From: Saccharothrix deserti
GTDB lineage: Bacteria > Actinomycetota > Actinomycetes > Mycobacteriales > Pseudonocardiaceae
Length of the DNA stretch: 64,000 bases
Assembly (NCBI RefSeq): GCF_009769385.1
Contig: NZ_VKAB01000022.1
Coordinates: 149,495 to 213,494, forward strand
Direction: 5' to 3'
Below are positions 34,804 through 43,860 of this stretch, piece by piece. The notes under the pieces are model-generated. The model saw only the letters and a list, made by a program, of their open reading frames with translations, ran no database searches and was not told where the DNA came from. Made by a program: the position numbers and the translations under genes. Numbering within the stretch: the first letter of the stretch is position 1; the number at the start of each line of letters is the position of its first letter.

Positions 34804-35268
34804 CACCCGCGACCGGGCGCCGATCGGCCACGTTGCGCCCCTTGTCCGCGACGGTCGGAGCACCCGCGCGGCGATCGCGTATCTGGACTCGCCCGGCGGA
34901 TGTGTGTTACAAATCGTGGCGGATCTACGAGTACTTGTATGACATCCAGCACCCGGGCAATGACGCACCGAGGGAGCGCTCATGTCTGCTCGTCGATGGG
35001 TTCGATCATCGCCACCGGTGAGTGCGGAAGAGTCCGCCTCCCCTGGTGAAACGCCCTGAGTCCCACGGCGGTCGACACCTCGGAGTGTTCCAGCCGAATC
35101 CGAGCCGGTGCCGTGCGCCGCGCCGGCCGGACCCTCGTGCACCGGGCTAGCGCAGCACGCGTACAGCAACCACCGGTTCCGTGACACCCGCCGGACGCCG
35201 CCGACCTTCCCGCACGCCGCCGCCGCGTAATCCAGTCAGTCGCCTTCACATGCCCCAGAGGAGTGGCA
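34804..35268 (+). other. Spacer with promoter-like region and possible lost gene start
   Basis: 465 bases. An A/T-richer stretch at 34905-34950 contains GTTACA and CTTGTATGACAT and looks like a promoter/operator. At 34981 an ATG with GAGGGAG upstream opens a 25-codon frame (MSARRWVRSS, basic start) that stops at once, perhaps the stub of a deleted secreted-protein gene. Nothing else is seen. Confidence 0.35.
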
Positions 35269-38200
35269 ATGCGACACAGATTCGCGCGCCTGTTATCGAT
35301 CATAGGTTGCGCGTTGGTGATGACGGGGCTGGCTTCTCCGCCGGCGCCCGCACACCCTGAAGGGTTCCACGTCCTGCTGTTCAGCAAGACCGCTGCCGGG
35401 GCCTACCGACACGACTCGATCCCGGCGGGGATCACGATGTTCGAGCAGTTGGCCGCCCAGAACGGGTGGGAGCTGACCAAGAGCGAGGACTCGTCGGTCT
35501 TCAACGACGCCGCGCTCGCCACGTTCGACGTGGTCGTCATGCTCCAGACCTCCGGCATGGTGTGGGACAACGACGGGCAGCGCGCAGCGGCGCAGAAGTA
35601 CATGCGCGCCGGCGGCGGCTTCGTCGCGATCCACAACGCGACGGACATGAACATCGAGCAGCAGTTCCCGTGGTGGGACCAGATGCTCGGCATGACCATG
35701 ACGCAGCACTCGGCCACCGTGTCCGGCACCGCCAAGGTCGCCGACCGCAAGCACCCGTCCGGCACGGCGCTGCCGGACCGGTGGACGCGCACCGAGGAGT
35801 GGTACAACTTCAACCGCTCGGCGCGCGGCAACGCGCACGTGTTGGTGACCGCGGACGAGACGACGTACGACCCCGGCACGAGCAGGATGGGTTACGACCA
35901 CCCGATCTCGTGGTGCCGCAACTTCGAGGGCGGTCGGCTGTGGGCCACCGCCATGGGCCACCAGGCGTCCAGCTACTCCGAACCGCTGTTCCGCGAGCAC
36001 GTCAAGGGCGGCGTGGAGTCGGCCGGCGGCAAGGTCCAGGCCGACTGCGGCCCCACCGCGTGGAGCAGCTTCGAGAAGGTGGCGCTGGACGACAACACCG
36101 TCGGACCGGCGGAGCTCGACGTCGCCAAGGACGGCCGCGTGTTCTACGCGGAGTACGGCGGCCGGGTGAAGATCTTCAAGCCGGACACCCGCACCACGGT
36201 CACCGCGGCCACCATCCCCGTCTACACGGGCGGTGAGGACGGCCTGACCGGGCTCGCGCTCGACCCGAACTTCGCCACCACGAAGTGGATCTACCTGATG
36301 TACTCGCCCGCCGGCGGCGGCGAGGACATCGCGCGCGTCTCCCGGTTCACCGTCAACGGTGACACGCTGGACATGGCCAGCGAACGGGTGCTGATGAAGG
36401 TCCCGTCGTCGCGGCAGGCCCCGGAGCCGGGCCACACCGGCGGCTACCTCGCGTTCGGGCCGAACGGCAACCTCTACATCGGCACCGGTGACGACGTCCA
36501 GCCGCACCGCTCCGACGGCTACGCGCCGATCGACGAGCGGCCGGGCTGGGCGAGCAACGACGTCCAGGCCACCGCGGCCAACACCAACGACCTGCGGGGC
36601 AAGATCCTGCGCATCCACCCGGAGACCAACGGGACCTACACCATCCCCTCCGGCAACATGTTCGCGCAGGGCACGGCCAGGACGAAGCCCGAGATCTACG
36701 CGATGGGCTTCCGCAACCCGTTCCGGTTCTCGGTGCACCCGACGACGGGCGTGATCTACGCGGCCGACTACGGCCCGGACGCGGCCAACGACAACGCGAA
36801 CCGCGGACCCGCCGGGATCGTGGAGTGGAACGTCATCACGTCGCCCGGCTTCTACGGCTGGCCGTACTGCATCGGCGACAACATCCCGTTCAACGACTAC
36901 AACTTCGCCACCGGGCAGTCCGGCGCGAAGTTCAACTGCGACCGGCCGGTGAACAACTCGCCCAACAACACCGGCCTGACCGAGCTGCCCGCCGCGCGCA
37001 AGGCCGACGTCTGGTACGGCAACGGCGCGAACGGGAACAAGTTCCCGGAGATGGGCAGCCCCAGCGGCGGCGAGGCGCCCGGTGCGTTCCCGATCTACCA
37101 GTACGACGCGAACAACCCGTCGGCGACCAAGTTCCCGGCCTACTTCGACCAGACCCCGTTCTTCGGCGAGTGGTCGCGCAACCGGATGTGGGAGTTCCGG
37201 GTCGGCCAGGACGGGAAGCTCCTGAAGATCAACGACTTCCTGTCCAACCTGAGCTTCAAGTCGCCGATCGACATGAAGTTCGGCCCGGACGGATCGATGT
37301 ACCTGCTGGAGTGGGGATCCGGCTACGGTCGGGACAACCCGGACTCCGGGCTCTACCGCATCGACTACAAGAGCGGCGACCGCAGTCCTGTCGCGACCGC
37401 GACCGCGACACCCACCTCGGGTTCTTCACCGTTGTCGGTGCGGTTCTCCAGCGCGGGTTCCGGTGACCCGGAAGGCGGACCGGTGACCTACCGGTGGGAG
37501 TTCGGTGACGGCGGCACGTCCACCGAGGCCAACCCCACGCACACCTACACCGCCAGGGGGCAGTTCAACGCCAAGCTCACCGTCACCGACGGCGGTGGGA
37601 AGACCGGCGTGACCAACGTGATCGTGACCTCGGGCAACACCGCGCCGACGGTCAACCTGAGCATCCCGGACGGCGGCATGTTCGGCTGGGGCGACTCGAT
37701 CCCGTACACGGTCACGGTCACCGACCCCGAGGACAGCACCATCGACTGCGCCAGGGTGACCACGACCCCTGCCCTGGGACACGACCAGCACGGGCACGAC
37801 CTCTCACCGATCCCCGGCTGCACGGGCACGCTCAAGGCCGAGACCGACAGCGCGCACGCCGAGCTGAACTCGTTCTGGGTGGCGGCCAGCAAGTACACCG
37901 ACAACGGCACGACCGGGGTGCCCGCGCTGGAAGGCAGCCGCAAGGTCCTGCTCCAGCCCAAGCGCAAGCAGGCCGAGTTCTTCACCGGCTCCTCCGGCGT
38001 GCGCGTGGTCTCGCAGTCCGGTGCGGAGTCCGGCGGGCGGGTCGGCGACATCGGCAACAACGACTGGATCTCGTTCACCCCGTACAACTTCACCGGCATC
38101 AACCAGGTGTCCCTCCGGCTGTCCTCGCCGAGCGGTGGTGGATCGGTCGAACTGCGCGCCGGTTCGCCGACGGGTGCGTTGATCGCCACGGTCCCGGTCC

Positions 38201-38742
38201 CGAGCACCGGCGGCTGGGACAACTACGCGAGCACGCCCGCGGTGAACGTCACCAACCCCGGTGGCACCACGGAGCTGTTCATGGTGTTCAAGACGGGCAC
38301 AGGCACCACCTACGACCTCGACTCGATGACGTTCACCGGAAACGGGGTCGGCATACCGGGTCCTGGCGGTGGGACCAACCGCATCGTCGGCATCGGCGGC
38401 AAGTGCGTCGACGTCAACGGCAGCAGCAGCACCGACGGCGCCAAGGTCCAGCTGTGGACCTGCAACGGCGGCACCAACCAGACGTGGACGCGCACCGGGC
38501 AGACGCTCCAGGCCCTGGGCAAGTGCCTCAACGTCAACGGTGGCAGCACCGCGGACGGCGCGCTGGTGCAGTTGTGGACCTGCAACGGATCCTCCGCGCA
38601 GAACTGGTCCGTGCAGTCCGACGGCACGATCCGCAACGGCACCAAGTGCCTCGACGCCAACGGCGGCAGTTCGGCCGATGGCACTCAACTGATCATCTGG
38701 ACCTGCAACGGCGGCACCAACCAGCGGTGGACGCTGTCCTGA
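35269..38742 (+). CDS. Secreted ThuA-sugar dehydrogenase fusion with PKD, CBM6-like and ricin modules
   Basis: 1157 aa; ATG at 35269 with AGGAG five bases upstream (GTG at 35263 overlaps that site). The leader ends ASPPAPAH. ThuA domain about 25-262 (FHVLLFSKTAAGAYRHDSIP, GGGFVAIHNATDMN, WTRTEEWYNFNRS). PQQ-type glucose/sorbosone dehydrogenase about 265-705 (GEDGLTGLALDPNFA, NTNDLRGKILRIHPETNG, YAMGFRNPFRFSV, FGPDGSMYLLEWGSGYG). Then PKD (YRWEFGDGGTSTEANPTH), an Ig-like part, a CBM6-like module (NNDWISFTPYNFTG, YDLDSMTF) and a C-terminal ricin module. It combines in one chain the modules split over the two genes at 23950-28579. Predicted role: surface oxidation of sugars coupled to a ThuA step of unknown chemistry. 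Confidence 0.87.
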   Translation: MRHRFARLLSIIGCALVMTGLASPPAPAHPEGFHVLLFSKTAAGAYRHDSIPAGITMFEQLAAQNGWELTKSEDSSVFNDAALATFDVVVMLQTSGMVWDNDGQRAAAQKYMRAGGGFVAIHNATDMNIEQQFPWWDQMLGMTMTQHSATVSGTAKVADRKHPSGTALPDRWTRTEEWYNFNRSARGNAHVLVTADETTYDPGTSRMGYDHPISWCRNFEGGRLWATAMGHQASSYSEPLFREHVKGGVESAGGKVQADCGPTAWSSFEKVALDDNTVGPAELDVAKDGRVFYAEYGGRVKIFKPDTRTTVTAATIPVYTGGEDGLTGLALDPNFATTKWIYLMYSPAGGGEDIARVSRFTVNGDTLDMASERVLMKVPSSRQAPEPGHTGGYLAFGPNGNLYIGTGDDVQPHRSDGYAPIDERPGWASNDVQATAANTNDLRGKILRIHPETNGTYTIPSGNMFAQGTARTKPEIYAMGFRNPFRFSVHPTTGVIYAADYGPDAANDNANRGPAGIVEWNVITSPGFYGWPYCIGDNIPFNDYNFATGQSGAKFNCDRPVNNSPNNTGLTELPAARKADVWYGNGANGNKFPEMGSPSGGEAPGAFPIYQYDANNPSATKFPAYFDQTPFFGEWSRNRMWEFRVGQDGKLLKINDFLSNLSFKSPIDMKFGPDGSMYLLEWGSGYGRDNPDSGLYRIDYKSGDRSPVATATATPTSGSSPLSVRFSSAGSGDPEGGPVTYRWEFGDGGTSTEANPTHTYTARGQFNAKLTVTDGGGKTGVTNVIVTSGNTAPTVNLSIPDGGMFGWGDSIPYTVTVTDPEDSTIDCARVTTTPALGHDQHGHDLSPIPGCTGTLKAETDSAHAELNSFWVAASKYTDNGTTGVPALEGSRKVLLQPKRKQAEFFTGSSGVRVVSQSGAESGGRVGDIGNNDWISFTPYNFTGINQVSLRLSSPSGGGSVELRAGSPTGALIATVPVPSTGGWDNYASTPAVNVTNPGGTTELFMVFKTGTGTTYDLDSMTFTGNGVGIPGPGGGTNRIVGIGGKCVDVNGSSSTDGAKVQLWTCNGGTNQTWTRTGQTLQALGKCLNVNGGSTADGALVQLWTCNGSSAQNWSVQSDGTIRNGTKCLDANGGSSADGTQLIIWTCNGGTNQRWTLS

Positions 38743-38749
38743 GCGGGTC

Positions 38750-38783
38750 GTCCGCGGCTCCGGCGCGAGCCGGAGCCGCGGAC
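38750..38783 (+). terminator. Hairpin terminator after the ThuA-dehydrogenase gene
   Basis: A 15-bp perfect GC-rich stem with a four-base loop, eight bases after the stop codon and before the ribosome site of the next gene. Confidence 0.65.
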
Positions 38784-38823
38784 CTCCGCCGCGCCTTCGC
38801 ACCAGCCCGCAAGGAGGAAGCTC

Positions 38824-39522
38824 ATGGGCAGGACCACGCCGATGGTACGGACACGGTCGGGCAAGCCCGTCCGCCGCCCTGAAGCACCGCGGTCCTTGTG
38901 GGGATCGGCCACCGCCCTGGTCACCACGTTCGCGCTCGGGTTCGCCGTCGCGTTCGTGTCCGGCTCGTGGACGTCGGGGCCGGACGCGACGGAGCGCCGG
39001 ATCGCCGAGTTGAAGCAGGCCGAAGCGCAGCGTGACGTCGAGCAGGTCGGGACGTTGATCGAGCTCGCCAAGGGTGGCCGGGAACGCCTGACACCGGTGC
39101 TGGAGGCGATGGCGAAAGCGTCTCCCCTGCAGGACACGGCGTCGCCGGCCGCGCCCACGATCGACGAAGTGCGCGGCTGGCGCGACGTGGTGTCCGCGGA
39201 GGTGCAGCGGTACGCGGAGACACCGTCCGCGGGCAACGGCGTGAACGTCGCCCGCACCGGGATGCGCACCGCCGTCCAACAACTCGCCGCCGCGGTCGAC
39301 GGTTTCGCCACCGCGGCCACCGCTCCCGAGCCACTGGCGCGCGACCTGCTGCCCCTGGCCGGCGCGCAGCGCACGCTCGCACTGCGAACCTGGTCGGTCG
39401 CCGCGCTCCAGTTGGACGTGATCAGCATCGACGCGGGCAAGGGGCACGTGCACGTCTACCTGCCGTCCGGGCCGGACTCCGGCACGATCCCGGCCGACAC
39501 CGCGCCGGAAGGCAGCGGGTGA
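38824..39522 (+). CDS. Membrane-anchored protein of unknown function
   Basis: 232 aa; ATG with AAGGAGG upstream. A basic cytoplasmic start (about 1-25) is followed by one hydrophobic helix (about 26-48, SATALVTTFALGFAVAFVSG). The rest is a helical, alanine-rich exported domain with charged segments (RRIAELKQAEAQRDVEQVGT) that may form coiled coils, ending in a Pro/Gly-rich tail. No cysteine for lipidation, no known motif. It sits between two secreted enzyme genes on the same strand, 70 bases before the esterase gene. A scaffold or periplasmic helper role is possible but unproven. Confidence 0.65.
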   Translation: MGRTTPMVRTRSGKPVRRPEAPRSLWGSATALVTTFALGFAVAFVSGSWTSGPDATERRIAELKQAEAQRDVEQVGTLIELAKGGRERLTPVLEAMAKASPLQDTASPAAPTIDEVRGWRDVVSAEVQRYAETPSAGNGVNVARTGMRTAVQQLAAAVDGFATAATAPEPLARDLLPLAGAQRTLALRTWSVAALQLDVISIDAGKGHVHVYLPSGPDSGTIPADTAPEGSG

Positions 39523-39592
39523 CGCCGGCCCGCACCCATCAGCCGGCGTGCACCCATCAAGAAGGCACACCACACAGAACGGAAGCACATCA

Positions 39593-40936
39593 GTGTTGAA
39601 GGACAACAGATTCCACCGGCGTTGGACGCTGATCGGCGCCGCCGCCGTGCTCCTCCTGACCGGCGCCGAGTCCGCCCGCGCCGAGTCCGCACCCGCGCCC
39701 GCAGCCGCACCCGCCGCGGCCGCGTCCGACGTCGGCGCCAACGCCGCCACCCCGGGTTGCGGCAAGACACCCACCCTGCGCAGCGGCACGCACACGATCC
39801 AGAGCGGCGGCAAGACCCGCAGCTTCATCCTGAGCATCCCCGACACCTACAACAACACCTACCAGCACCGGTTGGTCTTCGGGTTCCACTGGTTGGGTGG
39901 CACCATGGACCAGGTCGCCTCGGGCGGGAGCGACGGGGACGTCTACGCCCACTACGGGCTGCGGCGGCTGGCGAACAACACCGCGATCTTCGTCGCGCCC
40001 CAGGGCCTCAACAACGGCTGGGGCAACTCCGGCGGCGAGGACGTCAACTTCGTCGACGCCATGATCAAGCGGATCGAGGACGACCTCTGCGTCGACACGA
40101 CGCAGCGCTTCTCGCTCGGCTTCAGCTACGGCGGCGCGATGAGCATCTCGCTCGCGTGCTCCCGGCCGACGATGTTCCGCGCCATCGCCGCCATCGCCTC
40201 GCCCGGTGAGATCAGTGGATGCGCGGGCGGCACCGCGCCCGTCGCCTACATGGGCATCCACGGCATCAACGACAACATCGGCAGTGGACGCAGCCAGCGC
40301 GACAGGTGGGTCCGCAACAACGGCTGCACGGCGCAGAACCCACCGGAGCCGGCCCGGGGCAGCAACACGCACATCAGCACCGCCTACTCGGGGTGCCGGA
40401 CCGGGTACCCGGTGGTCTGGGCCCCGTTCGACGGTGGTCACCAGCAGGGACCCGTGGACGGGTGCTCGGGCTGCGAGAGCGGTGCCAGGAGCTGGGTCAA
40501 GGGCGAGGTGTGGAAGTTCTTCACCGGTGAGCAGGGCCCCGGCCCGGACCCGGACCCGACCACGTTCCGGTTGCGCGGCGAGGCGAGCAGCCGGTGCCTG
40601 GACGTCAACGGCGCGAACTCGGCCAACGGCACGCAGATGATCATCTGGGACTGCAACAGCGGTGCCAACCAGCAGTTCACGGTGAACGGGAAGGCCCTGC
40701 AGGTGATGGGCAAGTGCCTGGACATGCCGGCCAACGCCGCCGCCGGCACCCAGGTGCGGATCTGGGACTGCCAGGGTGGCGCGAACCAGCAGTGGAACGT
40801 CAACAGCAACGGCACGATCAGCAACGCACAGAACGGGCTGTGCCTCGACGTCAACGGCGCCGGCACAGCCAACGGCACCACGGTGATCGTGTGGAACTGC
40901 CACACCGGCGCGAACCAGCGCTGGGCTCGGGCGTAG
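39593..40936 (+). CDS. Secreted CE1/PHB-depolymerase-like esterase with C-terminal ricin module
   Basis: 447 aa from GTG at 39593 (GGAAG eight bases upstream); the frame extends to 39548 without a better start. The leader ends ESARAESA. Esterase domain about 53-310: GCGKTPTLRSGTHTIQSGG, nucleophile in GFSYGGAMS, candidate acid in GIHGINDN, candidate His in FDGGHQQGP, plus paired cysteines. A Gly/Pro/Asp linker (GPGPDPDPT) leads to a ricin module (about 322-447). It is a close paralogue of the esterase at 22563-23933 with the lectin moved from the front to the back. Probable feruloyl or acetyl esterase. Confidence 0.87.
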   Translation: MLKDNRFHRRWTLIGAAAVLLLTGAESARAESAPAPAAAPAAAASDVGANAATPGCGKTPTLRSGTHTIQSGGKTRSFILSIPDTYNNTYQHRLVFGFHWLGGTMDQVASGGSDGDVYAHYGLRRLANNTAIFVAPQGLNNGWGNSGGEDVNFVDAMIKRIEDDLCVDTTQRFSLGFSYGGAMSISLACSRPTMFRAIAAIASPGEISGCAGGTAPVAYMGIHGINDNIGSGRSQRDRWVRNNGCTAQNPPEPARGSNTHISTAYSGCRTGYPVVWAPFDGGHQQGPVDGCSGCESGARSWVKGEVWKFFTGEQGPGPDPDPTTFRLRGEASSRCLDVNGANSANGTQMIIWDCNSGANQQFTVNGKALQVMGKCLDMPANAAAGTQVRIWDCQGGANQQWNVNSNGTISNAQNGLCLDVNGAGTANGTTVIVWNCHTGANQRWARA

Positions 40937-40957
40937 GCGGTTCGCCGATCCTCGCCA

Positions 40958-41000
40958 ACGGCCACATCCCGCCGACGCGGTGTCAGCGGGATGTGGCCGT
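40958..41000 (+). terminator. Hairpin terminator after the esterase gene
   Basis: A 15-bp perfect stem (40958-40972 and 40986-41000) with a 13-base loop, 21 bases beyond the stop codon. Its right arm runs into the transposase scar. Confidence 0.5.
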
Positions 41001-41110
41001 GGTGGACAACGGCATCAAGTGGCGGGCGCTGCCGGCGGACTTCCCGCCGTGGCCCACGGTCTACGAACGCTTTGCCCTGTGGGAGAAGGCGGGTGCAGCG
41101 AAGCGGACAC
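41001..41110 (+). pseudogene. IS5-type transposase fragment
   Basis: About 36 codons read DNGIKWRALPADFPPWPTVY followed by ERFALWEKAGAAKR, the conserved N-terminal part (DUF4096) of IS5-family transposases. No DDE catalytic part, no start and no flanking inverted repeats remain. It marks an old insertion at the boundary between the lectin-enzyme region and the hydrolase/PaaX pair. Confidence 0.7.
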
Positions 41111-41154
41111 GGTGTCAAGAAACCCTGACACCGCCACGACGTCGACTCCGCTGA

Positions 41155-41871
41155 TCAGGCCTTGAGCAGAGCGTCGGCGAGCGCGTCCGGCTGGGTGAAG
41201 CACGCCTCGTGGCTTCCCGCCACGGACTGGGCCGGCACACCGAGTCGGTCGGCGAAGCGGTTCCAGCCGTACTCGCCCGGCGGGAGCGCCACGTCCTGCT
41301 CACCCAGCACGTACGAGACGGGCACGCCCAGCGCGTCGAAGTCGACCGGCGCGACCGTCTCGGTGAAGTACCGCATGGGCTGGGGGACCAGGAGTTCGTG
41401 CAGCAGCCGCGCGACCGGCTCCGGCGCGTCGCCGATGAAGGCGTGCTGCCACACCTCGAACGGCAAAGTGACGGAGTTGTCGCCCGACGCCTCCGCCTGC
41501 GCGGTGAACAGCTCCTGGTACGCGGGAGGCACCTCGTCGAACAGCGACCGCCCCTCCGTCGGTACGAAGGCGCTCCAGTAGACGAGCTTGCGCAGCCGAC
41601 CCGCCAGCCGCGGGGCCGCGCCGGTGATCGGGTACCCGCCCCAGCTGTGCCCGACCAGCGTGACGTCGTGCAGGTCGGATTCCTCGACGGTGCGCACGAC
41701 GGCGTCGACCACGTCGGCGAGGCTGTGCGCGGCCGGGTCATCGCCGTCGGCCAACCCCGGCAGGGTGGGTGCGACCACGACGTGGCCCGCCGCACGCAGC
41801 CGCTGTGTCACCGGGCGCCAGCCCCAACCGCCGTGCCACGCTCCGGTGATCAGGACGAAGGTCTCGGTCAT
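41155..41871 (-). CDS. Alpha/beta hydrolase
   Basis: 238 aa; ATG at 41871. Compact alpha/beta hydrolase: FVLITGAWHGGWGWRPV oxyanion region, nucleophile S76 in LVGHSWGGY, acid candidate in VLGEQDVALPP, His in AGSHEACFTQPDAL. The pattern matches the plant methyl-esterase-like bacterial group (salicylate esterase/AB hydrolase 6). Cytoplasmic, no signal. Divergent from a PaaX-type regulator, its probable controller. Substrate unknown. Confidence 0.85.
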   Translation of the reverse strand: MTETFVLITGAWHGGWGWRPVTQRLRAAGHVVVAPTLPGLADGDDPAAHSLADVVDAVVRTVEESDLHDVTLVGHSWGGYPITGAAPRLAGRLRKLVYWSAFVPTEGRSLFDEVPPAYQELFTAQAEASGDNSVTLPFEVWQHAFIGDAPEPVARLLHELLVPQPMRYFTETVAPVDFDALGVPVSYVLGEQDVALPPGEYGWNRFADRLGVPAQSVAGSHEACFTQPDALADALLKA

Positions 41872-41934
41872 CGCTGACTCCTCCACTGCGTTGTGACTGT
41901 CGTCGACCGTCACGAGACGCGGCAGAGTATGCTG

Positions 41935-41944
41935 CGAATATTCG
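41935..41944. promoter_or_regulatory. Palindrome between hydrolase and PaaX genes
   Basis: CGAATATTCG, a perfect 10-bp palindrome in the 153-bp divergent spacer and in an A/T-richer stretch; a candidate site for the PaaX-type regulator. Confidence 0.4.
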
Positions 41945-42024
41945 ACGGGCGTCAATAGAATGACACACATCAAGCGTTCGATCGGGGCCGGCCGGACTCG
42001 GCCGGACGGCGAGGGAGGGCGACG

Positions 42025-42846
42025 ATGCGGGCGCGGTCGTTGGTGTTCGACCTGTTCGGCGACTACCTGCGGTACCGGGGCGGCGCGGTGCGGCTGCGCG
42101 GCCTGGTGGCCCTGCTGAGCTGCTTCGACGTCCCCGAGGCCACCACGCGGGTCGCCGTCGCGCGGTTGCGCAAGGAAGGCTGGCTCGCCACCGAACGGCA
42201 GGGGCGCGAGACCGTGTACTCGCTGACCGACACGGCGTGGCGGATGCTCGACGAGGGTCGCGAACGCATCTTCGGTCGCGCCGCGGGTCCCTGGGACGGG
42301 CAGTGGCACATGGTGATCTACCAGGTGCCGGAGACCAACCGGGCGGCACGCGAGCAGTTGCGCAAGAAGCTGGCCTGGCTGGGGTTCGGCCCGCTCTCGC
42401 CTGCCGTCTGGCTCAGCCCGCACGACCGCGGCGGCCAGGTGCCGGCCGCGTTCGTCGACGACCCGACGATCAAGATCGACGTGTTCCAGTCGCGTTCCGC
42501 GGGGGCGGAGGCCGACCGCGATATCGCCGCCCGCGCGTGGGACCTGCCGGAACTCGACCGCGAGTACGCCGAACTGCTCGACGTCTACCGCCCCAAGTTG
42601 CCGAGCTACCGGGCGGGCGCCCTACAGGGCACGGCAGCGCTCGTCGAGCGGATGACGCTGGTCCACGACTACCGGCACTTCCCGTTCCGGGATCCGGACC
42701 TGCCCCACGAGCTGCTACCGGCGGGCTGGCACGGCCGCACGGCCCACGAGGTCTTCCTGGAAGCGCACAGCGTGCTGCGCGGTCCCGCCGAGGCCTGCGT
42801 CGACGCGCTTCTCGACGCCGCCGTGCCCGCACCCGCCACCGTCTGA
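42025..42846 (+). CDS. PaaX-family transcriptional repressor
   Basis: 273 aa; ATG with GAGGGAGGG upstream. N-terminal winged helix (LVFDLFGDYLRYRGGAVRLR, TTRVAVARLRKEGWLATERQ), the central PaaX region (GQWHMVIYQVPETNRAAREQ, LGFGPLSPAVWLSPHD) and the C-terminal PaaX-like domain (MTLVHDYRHFPFRDPDLPHE, LLPAGWHG). PaaX-type repressors respond to aryl-CoA or related acids. Divergent from the alpha/beta hydrolase; a strong terminator follows. Confidence 0.9.
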   Translation: MRARSLVFDLFGDYLRYRGGAVRLRGLVALLSCFDVPEATTRVAVARLRKEGWLATERQGRETVYSLTDTAWRMLDEGRERIFGRAAGPWDGQWHMVIYQVPETNRAAREQLRKKLAWLGFGPLSPAVWLSPHDRGGQVPAAFVDDPTIKIDVFQSRSAGAEADRDIAARAWDLPELDREYAELLDVYRPKLPSYRAGALQGTAALVERMTLVHDYRHFPFRDPDLPHELLPAGWHGRTAHEVFLEAHSVLRGPAEACVDALLDAAVPAPATV

Positions 42847-42860
42847 CCAAGTCGCCCCAG

Positions 42861-42889
42861 GGCCCGCACCCGCTCGGCGGGTGCGGGCC
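42861..42889 (+). terminator. Terminator of the PaaX-type gene
   Basis: A 13-bp perfect stem with a three-base loop followed by TTCG, 14 bases after the stop codon. Confidence 0.7.
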
Positions 42890-43011
42890 TTCGCATGTGC
42901 ACGGGTCGTGACCGCATCGGCAATCTCATATGTTTCAGAATCTAGACGACCGTCGAGATCACGTATGACTCGACGGCCACGTGACACCGAAAAGAGCGTG
43001 GTGGCTCACAC

Positions 43012-43860
43012 TCAGCCCTTGAAGGCGCCGTCCAGGATGCCCGCGACCATGCGCCGCCCGACCAGGATGAACACCACGACCAGCGGGATGGTGGCCAGGA
43101 ACGAGCCGGACATGGCCAGGCCCAGGTCGACGTCGAGGCTGTTCTGGAGGGCCTTGATGGCGATCTGGGCGGTGTACCGCTCAGGCGACTTGAGCACGAT
43201 GAACGGCCACAGGAAGTCGTTCCACGCGGTGATGAACCCGAACAGGCCCAGCACGAACGCCGCCGGGCGCACGATCGGGAAGGCGATCCGCCAGAACACC
43301 TGCCAGGTGCTCGCGCCGTCGATCCGCGCCGCCTGGAGCAGTTCGTCACTGACCGTGGCGATGATGTGCTGGCGCATCCAGAAGATGCCGAAGGCGCTGG
43401 CCAGGCCGGGCACGACCAGGGCCTGGAGGGTGTCGACCCAGCCCAGCCAGGACATGATCAGGTATTGCGGGATGACCGAGAGCTGCGTGGGCACGGTCAT
43501 GGTCAGCAGGACGATCAGGAAGAGGGTGTTGCGGCCCCAGAAGTTGAGCTTGGCGAAGGCGAACCCGGCCAGCGCGCACAGCACCGCCTGGCCCACACCG
43601 ATCGCGGTGGCCACGAACAGGCTGTTGAGCAGCGACTGCACGAACGGCACGGTGTCCAGGACCAGTCCCGCGAGGTGGACGAAGTTGTCCCCCGGCACGA
43701 TCTCGGGCGGCATCTCCGTCGCGGTCGCGCTGTCGGTGGTGGAGACGATGAACATCCAGTACAGCGGGAACAGGCACGCGACGGTGGCCGCGGCCAGCAG
43801 CACGTAGGTCCACCAGCGGACCCGGCCGTGGCGTCGGGGTTGCGGCGTGGTGCTCGTCAT
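43012..43860 (-). CDS. Carbohydrate ABC transporter permease (MalG type)
   Basis: 282 aa; ATG at 43860 overlaps the upstream permease stop as ATGA. Six hydrophobic helices, the EAA-type loop (LLQAARIDGASTWQVFWRIA, FPIVRP) that docks on the ATPase, and the ending MVAGILDGAFKG. The operon has no ATPase of its own; a shared MsiK-type ATPase encoded elsewhere is the usual solution in actinomycetes. Confidence 0.9.
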   Translation of the reverse strand: MTSTTPQPRRHGRVRWWTYVLLAAATVACLFPLYWMFIVSTTDSATATEMPPEIVPGDNFVHLAGLVLDTVPFVQSLLNSLFVATAIGVGQAVLCALAGFAFAKLNFWGRNTLFLIVLLTMTVPTQLSVIPQYLIMSWLGWVDTLQALVVPGLASAFGIFWMRQHIIATVSDELLQAARIDGASTWQVFWRIAFPIVRPAAFVLGLFGFITAWNDFLWPFIVLKSPERYTAQIAIKALQNSLDVDLGLAMSGSFLATIPLVVVFILVGRRMVAGILDGAFKG

